Shown: positions 25,948-35,211, counted from the first letter of the stretch. The stretch: 64,000 nt of DNA from Enterobacteriaceae bacterium 89 (GCA_014156375.1 RQJH01000003.1:1054001-1118000), one strand, 5' to 3'. Numbers and translations are program-made. Notes: generated by a model not told the origin, from the sequence alone.

Positions 25948-28245
25948 TTACTGCAGTTCGAACTCGCCCTGCTTCACGCGGGCAGAATCGACGCCGATGA
26001 AGACGTTGAATTTGCCCGGCTCAGCGGCGTATTTCATCTGCTGGTTCCAGAATTTCAGCGCATCCACGTCAATCGGGAAGCTGACGGTCTGGGTTTCACC
26101 CGGCTTCAGCATCACTTTTTTGAAGCCACGCAGCTGCTTGACCGGACGGCTCATGGAAGCGGTGACGTCCTGCACGTACATCTGAATGACCGTGGCCCCT
26201 TCGCGTTTGCCGCTGTTGGTCACGTCGACGCTGGCGGTTACGCTGCCGTCGGCCTTCATGGTCGGCGCTGACATCTTCACGTCAGAAACGGTGAAGGTGG
26301 TGTAACTCAGACCATAGCCGAACGGATACAGCGGGCCGTTAGCTTCGTCGAAGTAGCGGGAGGTGTATTTGTTCGGTTTGTCGGCGTTATACGGGCGACC
26401 GGTGTTCAGGTGGCTGTAATAGGTTGGGATCTGGCCGACGGAGCGCGGGAAGGACATCGGCAGCTTGCCCGACGGGTTGTAGTCGCCAAACAGCACGTCG
26501 GCGATGGCGTTGCCGCCTTCGGTTCCGGCAAACCAGGTTTCCAGAATCGCATCGGCCTGCTGGTCTTCCTGCACAATCGTCAGCGGACGGCCGTTCATCA
26601 GTACCAGCACCAGCGGTTTACCCGTGGCTTTCAGCGCGGCAATCAGGTCTTTCTGGCTTTGCGGAATGCTGATTTCGGTGCGGCTGGAGGCTTCGTGCGC
26701 CATACCCTGCGCTTCACCAACCACGGCAACCACCACGTCAGACTGCTTGGCAGCGGCAACGGCTTCATCGATCATCGCCTGCGGAGCGCGCGGATCGACC
26801 TTCACCGCCTCTTCATACTGATTCAGGAAATCAACAATGCCTTTATCGTTAGTGACGTTAGCGCCTTTGGCGTAAATCACTTTCGCGTTGTCGCCCACGG
26901 CATTTTTAATACCGTCCAACACAGGAACGGACTGATCGGCCACACCTGCCGCAGACCAGCTGCCCATCACGTCGCGTTTGCTGTCCGCCAGAGGGCCGAC
27001 TACCGCAATAGTGCCGGATTTTTTCAACGGCAGCGTGTCGAGGCGATTTTTCAACAGCACCAGGCTTTCACGCGCCACTTCACGCGCATCCTGACGATGC
27101 AGGCGGCTTTCGGCGTTGGTGTCTTTCGGGTCGGACTCTTTTGGTCCCAGATGGCTGTACGGATCGTTAAACAGCCCCATGTCATATTTAACGTTCAGCA
27201 CGTGGCGGGTAGCGTCGTCGAGTTCAGCCATCGTCACCTTGCCGCTTTTCAGCAGATCCGGCAGATATTTGCTGTAGTACTCGTCGCTCATGCTCATGTC
27301 GATACCAGCTTTGATTGCCACGCGTACCGCATCAGCAGGATCGGAGGCCGTGCCGTGCTTGATAAGCTCTTTGATCGCGCCGTGATCGGAAATAGTAATG
27401 CCCTTGAAGCCCCACTGATCGCGCAGCACATCTTTCAGCAGCCAGCTATCGGAAGTGGCCGGCGTGCCGTTCAGCGAATTCAGGCCGACCATCACCCCGC
27501 CGCTGCCCGCGTCGAGCCCGGCTTTGTACGGCGGCATGTAGTCGTTAAACAGACGCTGCGGGCTCATGTCGACAGTGTTGTACTCTTTACCGCCTTCCAC
27601 TGCGCCATAGGCGGCGTAGTGTTTGACGCTGGTCATCACCGAATAGCGTTCCGCCGGGCTTTTGCCCTGCATCGCTTCGACCATGGTTTTGCCCATCATC
27701 GAAGTCAGGTAGGTATCTTCACCAAAGCCTTCAGATGCACGGCCCCAGCGTGGATCGCGGGAGACATCGACCATTGGTGCCCAGGTCATATTCAGGCCGT
27801 CATCGGCAGCTTCATAGGCAGAAACACGCCCCACGGTGCGCACCGCATCGAGATTAAAAGAGGAAGCCAGGCCAAGGCTAATCGGGAACACGGTACGCTG
27901 ACCGTGCACCACGTCATAGGCGAAGAAGAGAGGAATTTTCAGGCGGCTGAGCTGCATCACCTGGTCCTGCATCGCGCGAATATCCTCGCGGGTGACGGTG
28001 TTAAAAATGGCACCGACCTGCCCGTCTTTGATCATCTCACGAATGGCTTCCTTCGGGTTATCCGGCCCAACGCTAATCAGACGCAACTGACCGATTTTTT
28101 CGTCAACGGTCATTTTCTTGAGCAAACTGGTGACAAACGCATCCCGCGCTTCAGGCGTCAACGGATGATTGCCGAACATCTCATCGGCCATCGCCGGTTG
28201 CAGCGCAAGGCCGACGGCAACACCTACAGAACAAAGCCATTTCAT
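25948..28245 (-). CDS. bglX: periplasmic beta-glucosidase (GH3)
   Basis: BglX hydrolyses beta-glucosides and short gluco-oligosaccharides in the periplasm. The 765-residue product has a signal peptide (MKWLCSVGVAVGLALQPAMA), the GH3 N-terminal barrel with the nucleophile Asp in ITISDHGAIKELI near residue 287, a GH3 C-terminal sandwich from about 390, and a fibronectin-III-like domain from about 680. It is nearly identical in layout to E. coli BglX (765 aa). It is divergent from dld over 199 bases. Confidence 0.97.
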   Translation of the reverse strand: MKWLCSVGVAVGLALQPAMADEMFGNHPLTPEARDAFVTSLLKKMTVDEKIGQLRLISVGPDNPKEAIREMIKDGQVGAIFNTVTREDIRAMQDQVMQLSRLKIPLFFAYDVVHGQRTVFPISLGLASSFNLDAVRTVGRVSAYEAADDGLNMTWAPMVDVSRDPRWGRASEGFGEDTYLTSMMGKTMVEAMQGKSPAERYSVMTSVKHYAAYGAVEGGKEYNTVDMSPQRLFNDYMPPYKAGLDAGSGGVMVGLNSLNGTPATSDSWLLKDVLRDQWGFKGITISDHGAIKELIKHGTASDPADAVRVAIKAGIDMSMSDEYYSKYLPDLLKSGKVTMAELDDATRHVLNVKYDMGLFNDPYSHLGPKESDPKDTNAESRLHRQDAREVARESLVLLKNRLDTLPLKKSGTIAVVGPLADSKRDVMGSWSAAGVADQSVPVLDGIKNAVGDNAKVIYAKGANVTNDKGIVDFLNQYEEAVKVDPRAPQAMIDEAVAAAKQSDVVVAVVGEAQGMAHEASSRTEISIPQSQKDLIAALKATGKPLVLVLMNGRPLTIVQEDQQADAILETWFAGTEGGNAIADVLFGDYNPSGKLPMSFPRSVGQIPTYYSHLNTGRPYNADKPNKYTSRYFDEANGPLYPFGYGLSYTTFTVSDVKMSAPTMKADGSVTASVDVTNSGKREGATVIQMYVQDVTASMSRPVKQLRGFKKVMLKPGETQTVSFPIDVDALKFWNQQMKYAAEPGKFNVFIGVDSARVKQGEFELQ

Positions 28246-28444
28246 TTTATATTCACTCTCTCAACGGGCCGGGTATCACGGCAAAAGCGTGCCAAAAACA
28301 GCAGTTTGCCATAAGCCTGAAGTGGGTGCGAACGGAAAGCGCTGGGTGTTCTCTGAATTTTTCACCGCATTCTTGCACCAAATTGTCATACAAAGCGCTA
28401 TTCTTGAGGCACTAAAAAAATGTTACATGACAAGGAGTGGGATA

Positions 28445-30208
28445 ATGTCATCCACCACAACACCTGATAACGCTGCCTTTCTCTCTGAACTGACTCGTCT
28501 GGTAGGCTCTTCGCACCTGCTGACCGATCCGGCCAAAACCGCCCGCTATCGCAAAGGCTTCCGTTCCGGAAACGGCGATGCGCTGGCCGTAGTCTTCCCT
28601 GGCAGCCTGCTTGAACTGTGGCGCGTGCTAAGCGCCTGCGTGCAGGCCGATAAAATTATTCTGATGCAGGCGGCCAATACCGGCCTGACCGAAGGCTCCA
28701 CGCCGAACGGCAATGACTACGACCGCCAGATTGTGATTATCAGCACCCTGCGCCTCGACAAGCTGCATCTGCTGGATAAAGGCCAGCAGGTGCTGGCGTA
28801 CCCGGGCACCACGCTCTACTCGCTGGAAAAAGCGCTCAAGCCGCTGGGCCGCGAACCGCATTCGGTGATTGGCTCGTCCTGCATTGGCGCATCGGTGATC
28901 GGCGGGATCTGTAATAACTCCGGCGGCTCTCTGGTGCAGCGCGGCCCGGCCTATACCGAAATGTCGCTGTTTGCCCAGATTAACGAACAGGGCAAGCTGC
29001 AGCTGGTGAACCATCTGGGCATCGACCTGGGCGAAACGCCGGAGCAGATCCTGAGCAAGCTGGATGACGAACGCATTAAAGACACGGACGTGCGCCACGA
29101 CGGTCGCCACGCCCACGATCATGACTACGTCACCCGCGTGCGCGATGTCGATGCTGACACACCGGCTCGCTATAACGCCGATCCGGAGCGTCTGTTTGAA
29201 TCTTCCGGCTGCGCCGGGAAGCTGGCGGTGTTTGCCGTACGTCTGGATACCTTTGAAGCCGAGAAGCGCCAGCAGGTGTTCTATATCGGCACCAATCAGC
29301 CGCAGGTACTGAGCGAAATTCGTCGTCATATTCTGGCTAATTTCACCCATCTTCCGGTAGCCGGTGAATATATGCACCGCGATATTTATGACATTGCGGA
29401 ACAGTACGGCAAAGACACCTTCCTGATGATCGACAAGCTCGGCACCGACAAAATGCCGTTCTTCTTCACCCTGAAGGGCCGTACCGATGCGATGCTGGAA
29501 AAAGTGAAGGTGTTTAAGCCGCACTTCACGGATCGCTTTATGCAGAAGCTGGGACACGCTTTTCCGGCGCACCTGCCCGAGCGCATGAAAAGTTACCGTA
29601 ACCAGTATGAGCACCATTTAATGCTGAAGATGGCCGGCGACGGAATTGATGAAGCCCAGGCGTGGCTGACGGAATTCTTTAAGAGTGCGGAAGGCAATTT
29701 CTTCGCCTGTACACCGGAGGAAGGCAGCAAGGCGTTTCTGCATCGTTTTGCGGCGGCGGGCGCGGCGATCCGCTATCAGGCGGTTCACGCCGATGAGGTG
29801 GAAGATATTCTGGCGCTGGATATCGCCCTGCGTCGAAATGACAACGACTGGTTCGAGCATCTGCCGCCAGAAATCGACAGCCAGCTGGTGCATAAGCTCT
29901 ACTACGGCCACTTTATGTGTCACGTCTTCCACCAGGATTACATCGTCAAAAAAGGCGTCGATGCCCACGAGCTGAAGGAACAAATGCTCGCCCTGCTTCG
30001 CGAACGCGGTGCGCAATATCCTGCGGAGCACAACGTCGGACACCTGTATGAAGCCGCCGACAGCTTAAAACAGTTTTATCGCGAAAATGACCCGACCAAC
30101 AGCATGAACCCCGGCATCGGCAAAACCAGTAAGCAGAAATACTGGGGAGAAAGTCGTTCGCCGGAACAAGCTAACAGCGTAACTGAAGCTACTCCCCACC
30201 AGAATTAA
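28445..30208 (+). CDS. dld: quinone-dependent D-lactate dehydrogenase
   Basis: Dld is a peripheral inner-membrane flavoenzyme that oxidises D-lactate to pyruvate and passes electrons to quinone. The 587-residue product has an N-terminal PCMH-type FAD-binding domain (SSCIGASVIGGICNNSGGSLVQRG near residues 140-165) and the C-terminal membrane-binding Lact-deh domain. The start at 28445 follows AAGGAG. A long upstream in-frame extension is not conserved. The C-terminus is about 16 residues longer than E. coli Dld (571 aa), ending RSPEQANSVTEATPHQN. Confidence 0.96.
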   Translation: MSSTTTPDNAAFLSELTRLVGSSHLLTDPAKTARYRKGFRSGNGDALAVVFPGSLLELWRVLSACVQADKIILMQAANTGLTEGSTPNGNDYDRQIVIISTLRLDKLHLLDKGQQVLAYPGTTLYSLEKALKPLGREPHSVIGSSCIGASVIGGICNNSGGSLVQRGPAYTEMSLFAQINEQGKLQLVNHLGIDLGETPEQILSKLDDERIKDTDVRHDGRHAHDHDYVTRVRDVDADTPARYNADPERLFESSGCAGKLAVFAVRLDTFEAEKRQQVFYIGTNQPQVLSEIRRHILANFTHLPVAGEYMHRDIYDIAEQYGKDTFLMIDKLGTDKMPFFFTLKGRTDAMLEKVKVFKPHFTDRFMQKLGHAFPAHLPERMKSYRNQYEHHLMLKMAGDGIDEAQAWLTEFFKSAEGNFFACTPEEGSKAFLHRFAAAGAAIRYQAVHADEVEDILALDIALRRNDNDWFEHLPPEIDSQLVHKLYYGHFMCHVFHQDYIVKKGVDAHELKEQMLALLRERGAQYPAEHNVGHLYEAADSLKQFYRENDPTNSMNPGIGKTSKQKYWGESRSPEQANSVTEATPHQN

Positions 30209-30260
30209 GGGGGAGGAGTTTAACGTGGCTTAACTCCGTATTACAGTAGGTCCGAATGGT

Positions 30261-30278
30261 CAGAGAAACGTTTCTCTG
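30261..30278. promoter_or_regulatory. 18-bp perfect palindrome, operator-like
   Basis: CAGAGAAACGTTTCTCTG is a perfect inverted repeat with no spacer, 26 bases before the start of the Pat-like gene. Its core GAAACGTTTC equals the centre of the Cra consensus, and the CG-centred AAACGTTT form is typical of LacI/GalR-family operators. Which regulator binds, if any, is not known. Confidence 0.5.
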
Positions 30279-30304
30279 GCCTGGCAGACTGAGGAGTTCA
30301 CACC

Positions 30305-30859
30305 ATGTCAGCAGTTGATGTTTTATACGGCGCCGAAGTCGAAATCCGTGAAGCAGAGCCTGAAGACGCTCACGCTATCGCTGCGCTGTACGCCTGGCAT
30401 GTGTTAAACGGCCGCGCTTCTTTTGAGGAAGTTCCCCCTTCTGTCGATGAAATGCGCGACAGAATGCAGTCCGTCCGCCAGCAGGGCCTGCCCTGGCTGG
30501 TGGCGTTATACCGCGGCATTATCGTTGGCTATTGCTACGCCTGCCAGTATCGCCCTCGCCCGGCCTATCGTTATACCGTTGAAGAATCCATCTACGTCGA
30601 TGCCAGTATGACAGGGCGCGGTGTGGGCAGTTCATTGATGGCAAGGCTGATTGAACTCTGTGAGCAAGGCCCGTGGCGGCAGATGGTTGCGGTGATCGGC
30701 GACGGCAATAACAACTCAGGATCGCTGCGGCTGCATAAAAAGCACGGATTTGAAGTGGCGGGTCAGCTGCGCAGCGTGGGCTACAAGCTTGGTGACTGGC
30801 GGGATACGCTGCTGGTACAGCGCGCTCTCAACGACGGCGACTGGACGCTGCCTGAGTAA
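30305..30859 (+). CDS. GNAT acetyltransferase, phosphinothricin/MddA (Pat) type
   Basis: A 184-residue acetyltransferase of the phosphinothricin/methionine-sulfoximine group. After about 12 extra N-terminal residues the family pattern begins (VEIREAEPEDAHAIAALYAWHV). Other marks are the acetyl-CoA loop VDASMTGRGVGSSLMARLI near 100-118 and the C-terminal SLRLHKKHGFEVAGQLRSVGYKLGDW. Such enzymes acetylate glutamate analogues. It lies between dld and pbpG, which are neighbours in E. coli, so it is an insertion at this locus. GAGGAG precedes the ATG by 9 bases. The acceptor cannot be fixed from sequence. Confidence 0.88.
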   Translation: MSAVDVLYGAEVEIREAEPEDAHAIAALYAWHVLNGRASFEEVPPSVDEMRDRMQSVRQQGLPWLVALYRGIIVGYCYACQYRPRPAYRYTVEESIYVDASMTGRGVGSSLMARLIELCEQGPWRQMVAVIGDGNNNSGSLRLHKKHGFEVAGQLRSVGYKLGDWRDTLLVQRALNDGDWTLPE

Positions 30860-30886
30860 GTTTTTTGATTTTTCACGAATACGGAT

Positions 30887-30958
30887 TGCCCGGTGGCGCT
30901 AACGCTGACCGGACCTACGTGGATCTGTAGGTCCGTGCAAGCGAAGCGCCGCCGGGCA
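30887..30958. repeat. REP/BIME element, copy 2
   Basis: A palindrome with left arm TTGCCCGGTGGCGCTAACGC, inner GGACCTAC / GTAGGTCC, and right arm GCGAAGCGCCGCCGGGCA, between the convergent Pat-like gene and pbpG. Its right edge is 7 bases from the pbpG stop, so it may also cap that mRNA. Confidence 0.9.
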
Positions 30959-30965
30959 GCTTTCC

Positions 30966-31910
30966 TCAGTCTGCCTGAGTGGCAGGCTGGGCGTTCTGAA
31001 TAGCGCTCGCCATCTCTGCTTCTTTCTGTTTCTTATAGCTCAGCGCCGCTGGCGGTACCGGCATCACTTTACCGGTTTCAATCCAGGTGCGCAGACGGCT
31101 GGCATCAGCAAAGTGGGTGTATTTGCCAAACGCATCCATCACCACCATCGCTACCGGACGGTTGTTCATCACGGTACGCATCACCAGGCAGTGACCGGCC
31201 GCATTAGTGAACCCGGTTTTGGTCAGCTGAATATTCCAGTTGTCGCGATACACCAGATGGTTGGTATTGCGGAACGGCAGCGTATAGTTCGGGTTGCTGA
31301 ACGTCGCCATATCTTCTTTGGTGGTGCTCAACTGGCCGATCAGCGGATACTGTTTGGTGGCAATCAGCAGTTTGGTCAGGTCACGCGCGGTTGAAACGTT
31401 GTGAATCGATAACCCTGTTGGTTCAACGTAGCGGGTGTTGGTCATGCCGAGCGACTTCGCTTTGGCGTTCATCGCCCGAATAAACGCATTGTATCCACCA
31501 GGATAATGATGCGCGAGGCTTGCCGCAGCGCGGTTTTCGGAAGACATCAGCGCCAGCAGCAGCATGTTTTTACGGCTGATATGACTGTTCAGACGCACGC
31601 GGGAATAGATCCCTTTCATTTCCGGCGTCTGGCTGATATCGACGCTCAGCATTTCATCCAGCGGCAAATGGGCATCCAGCACCACCATCGCCGTCATCAG
31701 CTTGGTGATTGACGCCATTGGACGCACCAGATCAGGCTCGCTGGCGTAAATCACTTTATTGGTATTGAGATCAACGATCATTGCGCTACCGGAAGCAATG
31801 TCCGGCTGCGCTGCGCTTGCAGTAGCAGCGGTTTTAGCACTCGCCTGAGGCGCAAAAGGGACGGCCAGCATCAGCGCGAGGCTGAGCAGAGAAACTCGAA
31901 ATTTCAGCAT
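30966..31910 (-). CDS. pbpG: D-alanyl-D-alanine endopeptidase PBP7
   Basis: PbpG (PBP7/8) is a periplasmic peptidase that cuts cross-links in peptidoglycan. The 314-residue product has a signal peptide ([25 protein letters not shown]) and the peptidase S11 motifs: the active serine in ASITK (S67-K70), SSEN near residue 124, and KTG in LTKTGFTN near 232. It agrees with E. coli PbpG throughout. It is downstream of yohC on the same strand, separated by a strong hairpin. Confidence 0.96.
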   Translation of the reverse strand: MLKFRVSLLSLALMLAVPFAPQASAKTAATASAAQPDIASGSAMIVDLNTNKVIYASEPDLVRPMASITKLMTAMVVLDAHLPLDEMLSVDISQTPEMKGIYSRVRLNSHISRKNMLLLALMSSENRAAASLAHHYPGGYNAFIRAMNAKAKSLGMTNTRYVEPTGLSIHNVSTARDLTKLLIATKQYPLIGQLSTTKEDMATFSNPNYTLPFRNTNHLVYRDNWNIQLTKTGFTNAAGHCLVMRTVMNNRPVAMVVMDAFGKYTHFADASRLRTWIETGKVMPVPPAALSYKKQKEAEMASAIQNAQPATQAD

Positions 31911-32044
31911 GGTGAGAGAAGTCTGGTTATTATTGATTCAAATTATGAATTTGGGCCGTTTATTGGGATCAAATAAACGCTAACCGCCGCATCATACCGC
32001 GCCAGAGCTTTCTCGTGCCACAAGATAATCGTGAATAAATGCTG

Positions 32045-32078
32045 CATCACTGGCGCTGAAATATCAGCGCCAGTGATG
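32045..32078 (-). terminator. 15-bp perfect hairpin between yohC and pbpG
   Basis: Arms 32045-32059 (CATCACTGGCGCTGA) and 32064-32078 pair perfectly with a 4-base loop. It starts 8 bases beyond the yohC stop. There is no long T run, so it is a likely but not certain terminator or an mRNA 3' cap. Confidence 0.6.
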
Positions 32079-32085
32079 AGTTAGA

Positions 32086-32673
32086 TCAGAACAGACGGTA
32101 GCCGTAGCCCCAGAGGATCACGGTCAGCGCCAGCAGCACCTCCAGCACCAGCACGCCAATTGCCAGGGTAGAACTGGCAAAGCTCATCCCCTCTTCCCGG
32201 TTGATACTCAGGAAGGTCGGAATGCCGATGTAAAGCAGATACCCCGTGTAGCACAGCGCAATGGTTCCGACTAACGCACAGAGCCAGACGAGTGGATACA
32301 GTGCCACCAGCCCGCTCAGGAATATTGGCGTAGCGACATAACCGGCAAACACCATACAGCGCTTCAGCGACGGTCTTTGCGGATAGTTACGCGCCATCCA
32401 CCAAATCACCCGCCCCATCACCGCCACCCCACCCAGCATCAGCCCGTAAAACAGCACCGCCAGGGCAAAGCCGGTAAACAGCGACAGCTTAACGATGGTG
32501 CCATCACCAAAGTTCCAGCCAATCTGCGTGGTCCCGATGAAGGCACAAACGACGGGCACCGCCGCCATGGCCAGCACATGATGGGTATAGTGATGCGAGA
32601 CGGATTCGTTCTCGCTTTGAATGACATGCATTTCACGATCGGGATGAGAGAAAAGTCCCCAGACATGGTTCAT
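32086..32673 (-). CDS. yohC: Yip1-family inner-membrane protein YohC
   Basis: A 195-residue integral membrane protein of the Yip1 domain family with about five membrane helices (for example MAAVPVVCAFIGTTQIGW and TLAIGVLVLEVLLALTVILWGYGY at the C-terminus). It matches E. coli YohC over the full length. Function not established. It starts divergently from yohD, 171 bases away. Confidence 0.93.
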   Translation of the reverse strand: MNHVWGLFSHPDREMHVIQSENESVSHHYTHHVLAMAAVPVVCAFIGTTQIGWNFGDGTIVKLSLFTGFALAVLFYGLMLGGVAVMGRVIWWMARNYPQRPSLKRCMVFAGYVATPIFLSGLVALYPLVWLCALVGTIALCYTGYLLYIGIPTFLSINREEGMSFASSTLAIGVLVLEVLLALTVILWGYGYRLF

Positions 32674-32844
32674 AAAGCCCCCTTATCACGGCTTCGTACA
32701 GCACTCTGTAAGTATAATGCAGGCTGGAGATTATTTTTTGTACAGGGCAAAAAAGAGCGCTCACTTGCTCATCCCTGCCTGGTGATTGTGGTCCAGACGT
32801 GTATCCTTAAGGCATGAAAAGTTCAGGGAGGGGTGAAATCCTGT

Positions 32845-33411
32845 ATGGATATCAATAGTCTGATTAGCCACTATGGTTACGCTGCGCTGATAGTCGGTGC
32901 GGTTGCCGAAGGCGAAACCGTCACCTTGCTCGGTGGCGTGGCGGCACATCAGGGCCTGCTGAAGTTCTGGCTGGTCGTGGTTTCGGTGGCGCTTGGCGGC
33001 ATGATTGGCGATCAGGTGCTGTATCTGCTGGGGCGGCATTTTGGTGGCCGCCTGCTGAAGCGAATTTCCCGCCATCAGAAGAAAATTGAAAAAGCACAAA
33101 GGCTGATTCAGGAGCGCCCGTGGCTGTTTGTTATCGGCACCCGCTTTATGTATGGCTTCAGGGTCATCGGCCCTATTTTGATAGGCGCAAGCCGCCTGCC
33201 GCCGAAAATCTTCCTGCCGCTTAATATCTTTGGCGCGCTGGTCTGGGCGCTGCTGTTTACCACTCTGGGCTATCTGGGTGGCGAAGTGATTGGTCCGTGG
33301 CTGCATCATCTCGACCAGCACATTAAACACTGGGCGTGGCTGATTATTGTGATTGTTGCGGTTATTGGCGTGCGGTTATGGTTTCGTCATAAGGACAAAA
33401 AAGAATCCTGA
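32845..33411 (+). CDS. yohD: DedA-family membrane protein YohD
   Basis: A 188-residue DedA/VTT-domain protein, a family linked to proton-dependent lipid-carrier (undecaprenyl-phosphate) or phospholipid movement. The DedA core FMYGFRVIGPILIGASRLPPKIFLPLNIFGA lies near residues 105-135, with conserved Arg and Pro, and the C-terminal helix ends in a basic tail (RHKDKKES). The ATG at 32845 was chosen from homology (MDINSLISHYGYAALIVG). A GTG four codons upstream lies inside the GGGAGGGG ribosome-binding site and is less likely. Confidence 0.93.
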   Translation: MDINSLISHYGYAALIVGAVAEGETVTLLGGVAAHQGLLKFWLVVVSVALGGMIGDQVLYLLGRHFGGRLLKRISRHQKKIEKAQRLIQERPWLFVIGTRFMYGFRVIGPILIGASRLPPKIFLPLNIFGALVWALLFTTLGYLGGEVIGPWLHHLDQHIKHWAWLIIVIVAVIGVRLWFRHKDKKES

Positions 33412-33419
33412 GCGGCTCA

Positions 33420-33517
33420 TTGCCCGGTGGCGGACTGCCCGGTGGCGCTAGCGCTTACCGGACCTACAGAGTTCAAAGAGAAGTTGTAGGTCCGGCAAAC
33501 GAAGAGCCGCCGGGCAA
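33420..33517. repeat. REP/BIME element, copy 3, with duplicated left arm
   Basis: Same family as the other copies. The left arm opening is present twice in tandem (TGCCCGGTGGCGGAC then TGCCCGGTGGCGCTA), followed by TTACCGGACCTAC, a 16-base loop region, GTAGGTCCGG and the right arm GAGCCGCCGGGCAA. It lies between convergent yohD and mdtQ. Confidence 0.88.
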
Positions 33518-33531
33518 TTCCTTTTATGCTG

Positions 33532-34971
33532 TTATTTCCCGGTGTAGTGGTATCCACCGCCGAGTGATGAAGTCAGCTGAATGCTGGCATCCACCCACTG
33601 TCCTTGCAGACGTAAAGCCCCAATCTGCTCCTGCAGAGACGGCAGCTTCGCGAGGCTAACCTGCGAGCCGGAAATAATCCCGGCGCTCAGACGAGCCTGC
33701 GCCTGCTGCACCACGCGATCGGCATCTTTAATCACCTGCTGCTGCTGCTGGTTTTTCTCCATCAGCGTTTCCACCTGGCTGGCGTTTTTCGCCACCTGGT
33801 TGACGGCATCGACCACGGCTTTGTTGTAATTGGCAACGGACAGGTCACGCTGGGCATCGGCGATATCCAGATTGGCGTTCAGACGACCGCTGTCGAAAAT
33901 TGGCAGCGTCAGGCCAGCGGTGATCCCCATCTGGTTGGCAGAATGACGGAACAGATCGCTTAAATGCAGCGCGTCCTGTTGCAGGAAAGCCATCAGGTTG
34001 ATATCCGGGTAAAAGGCGGCTTTTGCCGCATCGACTTCACTCATCGAAGACTGAATGTACCAGTGCGCTTCCTGCAGATCGGGACGACGCGCCAGCAGCT
34101 CATAACCCAGCGTGGCAGGCATCTGGTTTTTGACCGCCGGCAGCGCCGAGGGTTGCAGCGACAGCGAGCTTCCCTGGCTATTGGTCAGTGCCATCAGGCG
34201 AGCTTCAATTTCCTTCATATTGCCCGCAACTTCCGTCAGCTGCTGATCCGTTTTGCTGACGTTAATGTCATTTTCCACGCCTTCGACAGAGGAAGTGATC
34301 CCGCGCTGATACAGGGCGGTATCGACAGAGACCACGTTATTCTGCTCAGCTTTAACCTGAGTCAGTACCTGCTTAACGGCCGCTTCGGTCTGCCACTGCC
34401 AGTAAAGGCGGGCCACGCTGCTGGCGAGGATCTGCTGGGTTTGTGCCAGCTCTGCCGCACGGGCTTTCACTTCACCAATGCGTGACTGCACCAGCGCGCG
34501 GTTTTTACCCCACAGGTCGAGATCCCAGTTGGCCGTCAGCCCGAAAGTCCCGTTGGTGTACCAGGGGCCGGTATTCCCACCTTCGTCAGTGGCAAACGGC
34601 CCCATCAGGCCTTCTGCCGACATTTTTTGCCGCTCAATATTGCCGCCGAAATCCAGCTCGGGTCCCAGCTGCGACTGCGCCATTTGCGCCTGAGCTTCAG
34701 CCAGCCGAATGCGCTGCTTAGCCACCTGCATATCCGGGGCATTGCTGATGGCGCTGCTAATCAGTTTGTTCAGCTGTGGATCGTGATAATCCTGCCACCA
34801 GTTGCTCTGCGGCCAGCCATTTTGCAGCGCGACAGGCAGAGTGTTATCCACATGGGATGCAGGAAGTTGCTGTTGTAACGGAGCGCCAGTGTCATGAGAC
34901 GGCGCACAGCCGGACAATACGGCGGCCAGCGGCAAACCAATCATTGCAGCTAAAAGAGCAGTACGTTTCAT
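33532..34971 (-). CDS. mdtQ: outer-membrane factor lipoprotein MdtQ (NodT family)
   Basis: A 479-residue TolC-like outer-membrane channel lipoprotein of RND/MFS efflux systems. A lipoprotein signal peptide has the lipobox LSGC with Cys22. Two OEP repeats follow (about 60-260 and 280-470) with the family motif GLTANWDLDLWGKNRA near residue 145. It matches E. coli MdtQ, which in K-12 is interrupted, whereas this copy is intact from end to end. There is no adaptor or pump gene nearby, so it must work with a system encoded elsewhere. Confidence 0.93.
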   Translation of the reverse strand: MKRTALLAAMIGLPLAAVLSGCAPSHDTGAPLQQQLPASHVDNTLPVALQNGWPQSNWWQDYHDPQLNKLISSAISNAPDMQVAKQRIRLAEAQAQMAQSQLGPELDFGGNIERQKMSAEGLMGPFATDEGGNTGPWYTNGTFGLTANWDLDLWGKNRALVQSRIGEVKARAAELAQTQQILASSVARLYWQWQTEAAVKQVLTQVKAEQNNVVSVDTALYQRGITSSVEGVENDINVSKTDQQLTEVAGNMKEIEARLMALTNSQGSSLSLQPSALPAVKNQMPATLGYELLARRPDLQEAHWYIQSSMSEVDAAKAAFYPDINLMAFLQQDALHLSDLFRHSANQMGITAGLTLPIFDSGRLNANLDIADAQRDLSVANYNKAVVDAVNQVAKNASQVETLMEKNQQQQQVIKDADRVVQQAQARLSAGIISGSQVSLAKLPSLQEQIGALRLQGQWVDASIQLTSSLGGGYHYTGK

Positions 34972-35088
34972 TTTGAGTATCTGTTTTCAGAAGGGAGGCG
35001 CATTTTATTACTAAAATGCCAGGTAGCGTTTAGGAAAGCGTGGCACGAGCTAAAAAGCAAGGGCCAGACATAACCCGATACGCTTCTC

Positions 35089-35211
35089 TACCCGTCATAC
35101 TTCAAGCTGCAGGTGCGTTGGCTGCACTCACTCACCCCAGTCACTTACTTAAGTAAGCTCCTGGGGATTCACTCCCTTGCCGCCTTCCTGCAACTTGAAT
35201 TATCTAGGGTA
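35089..35211. repeat. ERIC element (about 123 bp)
   Basis: Contains both core segments by which ERIC sequences are recognised: CACCCCAGTCACTTACTT (35133-35150) and TAAGCTCCTGGGGATTCAC (35154-35172). The ends form inverted repeats (TACCC...TTCAAG at 35089 and CTTGAAT...GGGTA at 35211). It lies in the 354-base gap between divergent mdtQ and the methyltransferase gene. An apparent in-frame extension of the methyltransferase runs through it and is an artefact. Confidence 0.92.

Noticed and set aside
26410-28314. Very long open frame (634 codons) opposite bglX
   Set aside because: It is antisense to a gene with near-identical E. coli relatives; the codon bias of bglX keeps the opposite frame open. 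No ribosome-binding site or known family.
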